Shown here piece by piece: positions 1 through 5,261 of a stretch of DNA of 8,549 nt. The stretch comes from Gemmataceae bacterium (lineage in GTDB: Bacteria > Planctomycetota > Planctomycetia > Gemmatales > Gemmataceae). Made by a program: the position numbers and the translations under genes. The stretch is from assembly GCA_947474875.1 (NCBI GenBank), contig CANJKY010000105.1, positions 1-8,549 on the forward strand. Reading direction: 5' to 3'. Positions within the stretch are counted from its first letter, which is position 1. Each line of letters begins with the position of its first letter. The notes beneath the pieces were generated by a model. The model worked only from the letters and a program-made list of their open reading frames with translations, was not told where the DNA came from and ran no database searches.

Positions 1-975
1 ACCCCCGCCGCCTACGTCGCCCGCGCCGAGGCCGCGGCCCGCGTGTCGCACCCGCACCTCGCCCCGGTTCTGGACGCCGGGATGCACGCCGGCGAGCCGT
101 TCGTCGTCGTCGACCCGCTGGACGGGGCGGACCTGCAAGTGCTGATCGAGGACATCGGGCCGATGCCGGTGCTGCTGGCCGCCGAGTTCACCCGGCAGGC
201 GGCCCGCGGGCTGGAGGCCGCCCACGCCGCCGGCCTCGCCCACGGGGACGTCCGCCCGGCTCACCTGTCCGCCGGCCCGCTGGTGCCGATGGGCAAGCCG
301 CGGGACGACGGGTCCACCCGATACCGGCCTGGGGCGACGGCGAGCGTGCGGGTGTGCGAACTCGGGCTGGTGCCCGAGCGGGCGAAGGCGGCCGACTGGC
401 CGGCCGACTGGGACGCCAGCTACCTGCCGCCGGAGCGGCGGGAGTCGAGCGAGCACACCCCGGCCGGGGACGTGTTCATGCTCGGCGGGGTGCTGGCCTT
501 CCTGCTCACCGGCCGGCCGCCGGGGGTCATCCCGCTGACCATCACCCGCCCGGACGCCCCGCCCGAGTTGGTTCGGTTGGCCGGGCGGATGCGGGCGGCG
601 ACGGCCGCCGACCGGCCGACGATGGGCGAGGTGGCCGAACAACTCGACCGGCTGGTGAAGGGCATTCCGCCCGCCCCGACCCCCCCGAACCCGGCCACCG
701 ACTCCGCCGAGGTGCCGCTGGTGGAACCCGCGGCCCCGCCGGTCGGGTGGGCGGCGCACCCGGCGGTGGGCGGCGGGGTGGGCGAAGTGTTCACCCCGGC
801 GGCGTGGTCGCCGGCCGACCCGCACCCGTCGGACGAGTCGACGACGGCGGCGGTAGCGACGGTTCGCCGCCCGCGGCCGGCGGTGTCGCGGAACATGCTG
901 CTCGTCGGCGCCGCCCTGTTCGTGCTGTTCAACCTGCTGGCGGTGATCATCTGGGTGCTGGTGCTGTCGAAGTAG
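1..975 (+). CDS. Serine/threonine-kinase-like protein, probable pseudokinase, C-terminal membrane anchor (5' partial)
   Basis: The reading frame is open from base 1, so the true start lies upstream; the GTG at 43 falls inside the kinase fold and is not the start. Numbering from that GTG: S2-G13 (SHPHLAPVLDAG) matches the alphaC/beta4 region of Hanks-type kinases, H67-L75 (HGDVRPAHL) sits at the HRDLKPxN catalytic loop, E106-L107-G108 at DFG, P129-P130-E131 at APE, D143...G148 at the DxWxxG element, and R191 in the last helix. The catalytic Asp (D69) is kept, but Lys is Arg, the Mg-binding Asn is His and the DFG Asp is Glu, so activity is doubtful. The ATP-binding Gly loop and beta3 Lys lie outside the window. 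A Pro-rich linker (about 205-280) leads to one hydrophobic helix (284-308), leaving only two residues outside; the kinase domain should face the cytoplasm. It is probably cotranscribed with the isomerase 18 nt downstream. Its partners are unknown. Confidence 0.85.
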   Translation, partial: TPAAYVARAEAAARVSHPHLAPVLDAGMHAGEPFVVVDPLDGADLQVLIEDIGPMPVLLAAEFTRQAARGLEAAHAAGLAHGDVRPAHLSAGPLVPMGKPRDDGSTRYRPGATASVRVCELGLVPERAKAADWPADWDASYLPPERRESSEHTPAGDVFMLGGVLAFLLTGRPPGVIPLTITRPDAPPELVRLAGRMRAATAADRPTMGEVAEQLDRLVKGIPPAPTPPNPATDSAEVPLVEPAAPPVGWAAHPAVGGGVGEVFTPAAWSPADPHPSDESTTAAVATVRRPRPAVSRNMLLVGAALFVLFNLLAVIIWVLVLSK

Positions 976-983
976 TCCACTCC

Positions 984-987
984 GGAG
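984..987 (+). promoter_or_regulatory. Ribosome binding site for the GTG-started isomerase gene
   Basis: GGAG lies six bases before the GTG at 994, in the short gap after the kinase stop codon. It supports GTG 994 as the start. No better start keeps the first beta strand (residues 3-9) of the barrel. Confidence 0.6.
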
Positions 988-993
988 CCGGTC

Positions 994-1800
994 GTGATCC
1001 CGTGCGTCAGCCAGGCGTGTACCCTACCCACCCCGTTCGCCGACGACATCGCGGCGGCGGCCGGCGGCGGCGTGACCGCCGTCGAGGTGTGGCTGACCAA
1101 GCTGGAAACGCACCTGGAAAAAGCGTCCGTCGCGGACACGCGAGCACTACTGGCCGATCGCGGGGTGAGCCTGCCGGCGGCGGCGTACCAGGGCGGGCTG
1201 CTGCTGTCGCAGGGGGAGGCGCGGAAGGCGGCGTTCGACCTGCTCAAGCGGCGGCTGGACCTGTGTCAGACGTTCGGCGTCCGCACGCTGGTGCTGGTGG
1301 CCGACTTCGCGGTGCCGGCGGACGCGACGAACCTGGGCCGGGCGGTGGCGTCGCTGGCCGAGGCCGGGCGGTGGGCGGGCGGGTTCGGCGTCACCCTGGC
1401 GCTGGAGTTCCGCGGCACCGACACGTTCTGCACCAGCCTGGACACCGCCGTCACCCTGGTCGAGCAGTGCCGCGAGCCGAACGTCGGCGTGTGCCTGGAC
1501 ACCTACCACTTCTACAAGGGGCCGAGCAAGACCGACGACCTGGACCGGCTGACGGCGGCCAACCTGGCGCACGTGCAGGTGTGCGACGTGCCCGGCGTGC
1601 CGCGGGAACTGATGACCGACGCCGACCGCGTGTTCCCCGGCGAGGGCGACTTCCGACTCGGGCCGATCGTGGACCGGCTGCGGCAGATCGGGTACGCCGG
1701 GGCGGTGAGCGTGGAGGTGCTGAACCCGCAGGTGTGGCGGGCGAAGCCGACCCAGGTGGCCGAACTGGCTCTGGCGTCCGTCACCCGGCTGCTGGGCTGA
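994..1800 (+). CDS. Sugar phosphate isomerase/epimerase (xylose-isomerase-like TIM barrel)
   Basis: This 268-residue protein has the usual length of the AP-endonuclease-2/xylose-isomerase-like TIM-barrel family, whose members isomerise or epimerise sugars and inositols using a divalent metal. The four expected metal ligands are visible at strand ends: E138 (LALEFRG), D169 (CLDTYHF), H193 (AHVQVCD) and E241 (VSVEVLN). H172 sits three residues after D169 as in D-tagatose/psicose 3-epimerases, and G216-EGD-219 matches the conserved GEGD turn. There is no signal peptide or membrane helix, so it should be cytosolic. It starts with GTG behind a good ribosome binding site. It follows the kinase-like gene by 18 nt, so the two are probably one transcript, and a hairpin terminator follows. 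The substrate cannot be read from the sequence: hydroxypyruvate isomerase, tagatose epimerase and inosose-pathway enzymes share this fold. Confidence 0.88.
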   Translation: MIPCVSQACTLPTPFADDIAAAAGGGVTAVEVWLTKLETHLEKASVADTRALLADRGVSLPAAAYQGGLLLSQGEARKAAFDLLKRRLDLCQTFGVRTLVLVADFAVPADATNLGRAVASLAEAGRWAGGFGVTLALEFRGTDTFCTSLDTAVTLVEQCREPNVGVCLDTYHFYKGPSKTDDLDRLTAANLAHVQVCDVPGVPRELMTDADRVFPGEGDFRLGPIVDRLRQIGYAGAVSVEVLNPQVWRAKPTQVAELALASVTRLLG

Positions 1801-1831
1801 GCAGGTGTCACTCGGCCTCCCCGAAACGCCG

Positions 1832-1859
1832 GCGGCCCCGGTCATCCGACCGGGGCCGC
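1832..1859. terminator. Hairpin between convergent genes, likely bidirectional terminator
   Basis: Bases 1832-1843 and 1848-1859 are exact reverse complements (12 bp) around the four-base loop ATCC; 1831/1860 add a G-U pair. It lies in the 84-nt gap between the convergent isomerase and zinc-ribbon genes. The downstream T tract is weak on both strands (TCGGTTCGCTTC on +, a short GTTT on -), so termination strength is uncertain. Confidence 0.65.
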
Positions 1860-1884
1860 TCGGTTCGCTTCACCCGTCAGGCCG

Positions 1885-4800
1885 TCACTTCTGCGTCTTC
1901 AGTTCGGCGAACCCCGGCTGGGTGACCTTCGGGGCGGTCTTGTCCAGGTCGGGGATGGACTCCCCGCCGGCGCGGGTGGCCATGCCGCGGAACACCTCCG
2001 GGTTGATCCCCTCGCGGATGGTCCGCACCGACCCGTCGCCCATCAGCACCATCGTGCTGCGGCTGCCGTCCGCCCGCTTCACCAGGAACGGCTTGACCGG
2101 GTCGCCGCGGTCGTCCACCCCGGCGGCGGTGGCCCCGCCGCCGGCCACCCACGGCCGCTGGATGCCGTCCGGCGGGGTCTGGATGAGGAACATGGTGTTC
2201 GCCAGCCCGTCGGTCACGTCCGCCGGCTTGGACCCGAACCCGTACCCGAGGATGCCCACCTTCTTGGCCGCGGCCGGGTCGGCCGGGGTCATCCGGGCGG
2301 CGTCCAGGCCCACCCCGGCCACCGCCACGTAGTTGGTGCCGCCGACCGCCCGCCCGTCCGGGATCAGGTCGCTGGTCGCCCGCCACGCGGACGCCGGGTA
2401 GTCGGCCACCAGCAGTTCCGGCAGCCAGATCTCGGCCGCCCGCAGGTTGTCGGTCGAGTACCACGGCTGCCGCCGGGCGGCCTGGTCGAACTTCGAGTAC
2501 AGGTCCTGCTTGCCCATGTACGGCAGCATCTCGACGAAGAAGCTGAGCCGCTGCTCGGGCGGGTAGGGCAGCCCGCGGCGGGCGCTCTCCGGCTCGCGGT
2601 CGAGGGCCGCCCACGGGAACTCGCCCTTGGCGTCCAGATACCGCTTCAGCACGCCCGGCTGCTTCACCCCGTTCACCTCGCGGTCGGTGAACGCCAGGAT
2701 GCCGTTGTCCCCGGACAGCAGGGCCAGCTTGCCGTGGACGATGGACGCGGTCCGCTCGACGGCCGAGCGGATGACCGTGTTGAACGGGTCGGCCTTCCAG
2801 GTGAACTCGCCCTTCAGGGTGACGGTGGTGTCGAACTGGAACACGTCGATGCGGGACGAGGCGTTGCTCGACCCGGTGGAGCCGGCCGAGCCGGGCGGGC
2901 CGTACCCGCCGCCACCCGGAGGGCCGTAGCCCCCACCGCCGGGCGGGCCGTACCCGCCGCCGCCGCCACCACCGCCACCAGGAGGCGGCGGGGGCGGGGG
3001 CGGGGGCGGGGCCTGGGCGTCATCACTGCCACCACCGGACCGGGGGGCGTTCGCGTCCGGGTCGTTGGACCGGCCGCCTTTACCAGGGGCGGCGCCGGGG
3101 CCGTCGCTGCCGCCTCCGCCGGGCGGGCCGTACCCGCCGCTGCCCGGGCCGTACCCGCTGCCCCCGCCGTAGCCGGGGTTGCCGTACCCGCGGCCGCCGC
3201 CGCCCGGCTGGTCGCCGCCCTGCCGGTTGACGTCCCGCACCCCCAGCTGGTCCTTGAAGTTCTTTTCGAACACCCCGCTCACCAGGGTGAGCGCGGGCAT
3301 GATGTGGTCGGCCACCGCCGCCTTCGCCTGGGTGTCGTTGGCGTAGTCCAGGTAGCCGATGGCCGACCCCTTCTTCTCGGTCAGGGCGGACACGGCGACG
3401 CCGGCCACTTTCACGCCGGCCATCACGCTCCGCACCAGGTTCGGGGTGGCGGCGTTGCCGGGCACCACGTCGCGGACGTCATACCGGTTCAGCATGGTGT
3501 GGTCGATTTCCGCGGCGAACAGGATGGCCGGGGTGTCCGCCGACTCGTCCTCCAACTGGTTGAGCGCCTTCTTCAGCCCGATCACGACGGTGCGGTACGC
3601 CGGGTTGCCGGTGATGGTGTTCCGCGGCTTCGGCCGGCTGGCGCTTCCGCCCCGCCCGCCGGGCGGGCCGCCCGCCCCGGCCGGCGGGCCGCCGGGGATG
3701 CCGGGCGGGATGCCCGCCCCGGCGCCCGGGTTGCCGCCGTCTTTCTTCCCGTCGTCCTTGGCCGGCGGCCCGCCGCCGATGCCCGGCGGCACGCCCGCCC
3801 CGGCGCCCGGGCTGTTGTCCCCGTCGTCCTTCTTCTCCTTCGGCGGGGCGGTCGGGTCTTCCGGCGGCTCCTCCACCGTCGGCTTCTCGTACTTGCTCAG
3901 GTAGGTCGGGTACCCGTCCTCGTTCAGGTCGGTCAGGAACCGCTGCAGGGTGTTCGTTTCGGCCACCAGCAGGGTGCGGCTGTCGTACAGGCTGACGGCG
4001 AACTTGCGGGCGTCCGCCCGCGGGGCGGGGCGGGTCGGGTTCACCCCGAGCAGCTCGGCGAAGTTGATCGAGTCGGCGATGGCGGTGACGAACGCGTTCG
4101 ACCGGAAGGTGCGGAACTCCCGCCCCTTGATCGGGCTGTTCATCGGCCGCTCGGTGTCCATCTGCGGGACGGTGGTCACCGCCTCGTCCAGGTCGACGGA
4201 CGTGCGGAGGACGACGAACGGGTCGCGGTCCTGGCCGACGTAGCAGTGCACCACCTCTTCCAGGTCGCCCGAGTTGATCCGCAGGTGGGTCTTCATCAGG
4301 TCCTGGGTCGGCCGGTCGAAGAACGCCTTGGACAGCGGCGTCTTGCCCAGTTCTTTCAGCCGCAGGTGCAGCACCGACTTGGACTCGTTCGGCAGCAGGT
4401 TGGTGATGTCCGCCACCGGGCCGGACGGGGCCTTCGGCTTCACCGGCTTCTTGGCGTCGCCCATCGGGTCGCCGCCCGGCTTTTCCCCGTCCGGCTTCTC
4501 CCCGTCCGGGTTGCCCTCGTCCGTCTTCTTGTCGTCCCCGCCCGCGTTGGGGGCCGGGGTCTGCCGGGGCGGCGGGTTGTTGTTCGCCACCGGCTTCTTG
4601 TCGTCCCCCCCGCCGAAGATGAGGAACGCGCCGACGGCAAGCACGATCAGGGCGACCACCCCGGCCGCCGCCCCAATAATCACCTTCGAGTTGCCGCCGG
4701 CCGCCTTCTTGCCCTTGTCCTTCGGCTTCTTCGGGCTGTCCTTGTCCGCCTTCTTGCCCTTGTCCTCCTTGGCGGACTTGTTGTCCCCGCCGGCGGATTC

Positions 4801-4914
4801 GGGCACGACGAACTTGAACTTGCACTTCGGGCACTCGGCCTTCGTCCCCGCCGCTTCGGCGCGGACGAGGACCGACGCCTCACAGCTCGGGCAGGTGGTG
4901 GTGATACTCGCCAT
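1885..4914 (-). CDS. Membrane-anchored zinc-ribbon protein with DUF1559-like C-terminal domain
   Basis: 1009 residues. In order: an MJ0042-type zinc ribbon (C8-x2-C11 and C28-x2-C31); a Lys/Asp-rich linker (43-72); one membrane helix (about 77-101); a Pro/Asp/Lys-rich linker (103-165); an unrecognised globular region (about 168-345); a Gly/Pro-rich stretch with a 27-residue tandem repeat (369-422); a second unrecognised region (430-563); a Gly-rich stretch with ten Pro, nine Gly and YGPPGGGG repeats (568-680); and a C-terminal domain (about 690-980). That last domain shows DUF1559 hallmarks: FFVEMLPYMGKQDLY, TNYVAVAGVG, DVTDGLANTMFLIQ and MGDGSVRTI. DUF1559 proteins are abundant in planctomycetes and usually begin with a pilin-like methylation signal; here the zinc ribbon and helix take its place. 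Topology is probably N-in, C-out. ATG 4914 has GGGAGG six bases upstream. The gene is transcribed away from the lactate permease and converges on the isomerase. Function is unknown. Confidence 0.85.
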   Translation of the reverse strand: MASITTTCPSCEASVLVRAEAAGTKAECPKCKFKFVVPESAGGDNKSAKEDKGKKADKDSPKKPKDKGKKAAGGNSKVIIGAAAGVVALIVLAVGAFLIFGGGDDKKPVANNNPPPRQTPAPNAGGDDKKTDEGNPDGEKPDGEKPGGDPMGDAKKPVKPKAPSGPVADITNLLPNESKSVLHLRLKELGKTPLSKAFFDRPTQDLMKTHLRINSGDLEEVVHCYVGQDRDPFVVLRTSVDLDEAVTTVPQMDTERPMNSPIKGREFRTFRSNAFVTAIADSINFAELLGVNPTRPAPRADARKFAVSLYDSRTLLVAETNTLQRFLTDLNEDGYPTYLSKYEKPTVEEPPEDPTAPPKEKKDDGDNSPGAGAGVPPGIGGGPPAKDDGKKDGGNPGAGAGIPPGIPGGPPAGAGGPPGGRGGSASRPKPRNTITGNPAYRTVVIGLKKALNQLEDESADTPAILFAAEIDHTMLNRYDVRDVVPGNAATPNLVRSVMAGVKVAGVAVSALTEKKGSAIGYLDYANDTQAKAAVADHIMPALTLVSGVFEKNFKDQLGVRDVNRQGGDQPGGGGRGYGNPGYGGGSGYGPGSGGYGPPGGGGSDGPGAAPGKGGRSNDPDANAPRSGGGSDDAQAPPPPPPPPPPGGGGGGGGGYGPPGGGGYGPPGGGGYGPPGSAGSTGSSNASSRIDVFQFDTTVTLKGEFTWKADPFNTVIRSAVERTASIVHGKLALLSGDNGILAFTDREVNGVKQPGVLKRYLDAKGEFPWAALDREPESARRGLPYPPEQRLSFFVEMLPYMGKQDLYSKFDQAARRQPWYSTDNLRAAEIWLPELLVADYPASAWRATSDLIPDGRAVGGTNYVAVAGVGLDAARMTPADPAAAKKVGILGYGFGSKPADVTDGLANTMFLIQTPPDGIQRPWVAGGGATAAGVDDRGDPVKPFLVKRADGSRSTMVLMGDGSVRTIREGINPEVFRGMATRAGGESIPDLDKTAPKVTQPGFAELKTQK
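2890..2952 (-). repeat. YGPPGGGG codon repeat
   Basis: A 24-nt unit occurs three times in tandem (tyrosines at residues 655, 663 and 671, the last unit truncated). A related unit lies upstream at residue 595. It sits inside the Gly-rich linker and keeps frame, so it is a protein repeat and not an array or mobile element. Confidence 0.75.
2990..3011 (+). other. G-quadruplex-forming motif
   Basis: Four runs of 5, 5, 5 and 4 guanines are separated by single C bases on the + strand. They encode the ten-proline run of the minus-strand gene, so the G-rich strand is that gene's template strand. Single-base loops with long G runs are the pattern of very stable parallel quadruplexes; formation in the cell is inferred. 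Confidence 0.7.
3649..3810 (-). repeat. 81-nt (27-codon) tandem duplication in a linker
   Basis: Residues 369-395 and 396-422 align from their start as PGAGAG(V/I)PPGI(G/P)GGPP. At DNA level the same 19 bases occur at 3712-3730 and 3793-3811, exactly 81 apart. The second halves have diverged (Lys/Asp-rich against Gly/Pro-rich). Confidence 0.7.
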
Positions 4915-4920
4915 TCGGGG

Positions 4921-4926
4921 CCTCCC
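4921..4926 (-). promoter_or_regulatory. Ribosome binding site of the zinc-ribbon gene, partly in a hairpin
   Basis: The minus strand reads GGGAGG six bases before ATG 4914. The first three G's belong to the palindrome 4924-4936 (CCCGCC-A-GGCGGG on +), so an mRNA hairpin could cover part of the site. Confidence 0.65.
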
Positions 4927-4985
4927 GCCAGGCGGGGGTTCGGAGAGTGACTCGGAGACCGAAACGGATCGGACTTGATCCCGTC

Positions 4986-5015
4986 ATCATAAACCGGACC
5001 GGCCGGAAGTGGCAA
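4986..5015 (-). promoter_or_regulatory. Sigma70-type promoter for the zinc-ribbon/DUF1559-like gene
   Basis: On the minus strand TTGCCA (5015-5010) is followed after 18 bases by TATGAT (4991-4986). Each hexamer matches the consensus at five of six positions, which is notable in such GC-rich DNA. It would give a leader of roughly 65 nt before ATG 4914. One copy of the CGGACCGGC repeat sits in the spacer. Confidence 0.6.
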
Positions 5016-5194
5016 AGGCAATTCCGGGGCGATACGGGTCAACGGGATGAAATCCGCCGCCGGGGGCGGTTCGGCACACAATTCCGACGCTCCGGGGGGG
5101 CGGGCGTTGGTCGGAACGCGAGATTTTTCATCAACTCGGACCGGCGGGCCGGCCCCGCACCGGGCGGGGAGAGGTTCCCGCGGACCGGCCGGAA
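4995..5194 (+). repeat. Repeated CGGACCGGC motif in divergent region
   Basis: The 14-base sequence CGGACCGGCCGGAA occurs exactly at 4995-5008 and 5181-5194, and its first nine bases recur at 5137-5145. All copies lie between the two divergent genes. They are candidate binding sites for a shared regulator, but GC-rich background raises the chance of accidental repeats. Confidence 0.4.
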
Positions 5195-5215
5195 CCCGCT
5201 CGCCTTCGGCCGGTC
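5183..5215. repeat. 9-bp perfect inverted repeat upstream of the permease
   Basis: GACCGGCCG (5183-5191) and CGGCCGGTC (5207-5215) are exact reverse complements around 15 bases. The left arm overlaps the third CGGACCGGC copy. The repeat ends eight bases before a -10-like TACACT, a position suited to an operator. Confidence 0.4.
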
Positions 5216-5261
5216 ACCCGCTTACACTGCCGACCACCCGCCCCCGCTCCCCTCTCCCCCC

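Larger units (their letters stand above)
4915..5261. other. Divergent intergenic region between zinc-ribbon gene and lactate permease
   Basis: These 347 bases hold no convincing gene. Seen here: the ribosome binding site and palindrome of the minus gene (4921-4936); a sigma70-like promoter on the minus strand (4986-5015); the motif CGGACCGGC at 4995, 5137 and 5181; a 9-bp inverted repeat (5183-5191/5207-5215); an AT-rich patch (5122-5136); a weak -10-like TACACT at 5223-5228 on +; and an almost pure pyrimidine tract just before the permease ATG. No clear -35 element accompanies TACACT, so the permease promoter is unresolved. Confidence 0.6.

Noticed and set aside
354..1925. Open frame of 523 codons on + crossing the kinase and isomerase genes
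   Set aside because: It overlaps two recognisable genes in another frame and gives an Arg/Gly/Ala-rich product with no motif.
2875..3213. CRISPR-like or mobile repeat in the Gly-rich region
   Set aside because: The units are in-frame codon repeats encoding YGPPGGGG with no distinct spacers.
2734..4950. Long open frame (738 codons) on the + strand opposite the zinc-ribbon gene
   Set aside because: Its translation is Arg/Gly/Val-rich low complexity without recognisable motifs. It is the antisense shadow of a GC-rich gene whose minus-strand product has clear domains.
5205..5228. Promoter for the permease based on TACACT at 5223-5228
   Set aside because: The -10-like hexamer matches four of six positions, but no acceptable -35 element lies 16-18 bases upstream, so it is not annotated as a promoter.
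4947..5261. 105-codon N-terminal extension of the permease starting at GTG 4947
   Set aside because: It has no similarity to the family, is rich in Arg and Gly, and would overlap the promoter of the divergent gene. The family N-terminus begins at ATG 5262.
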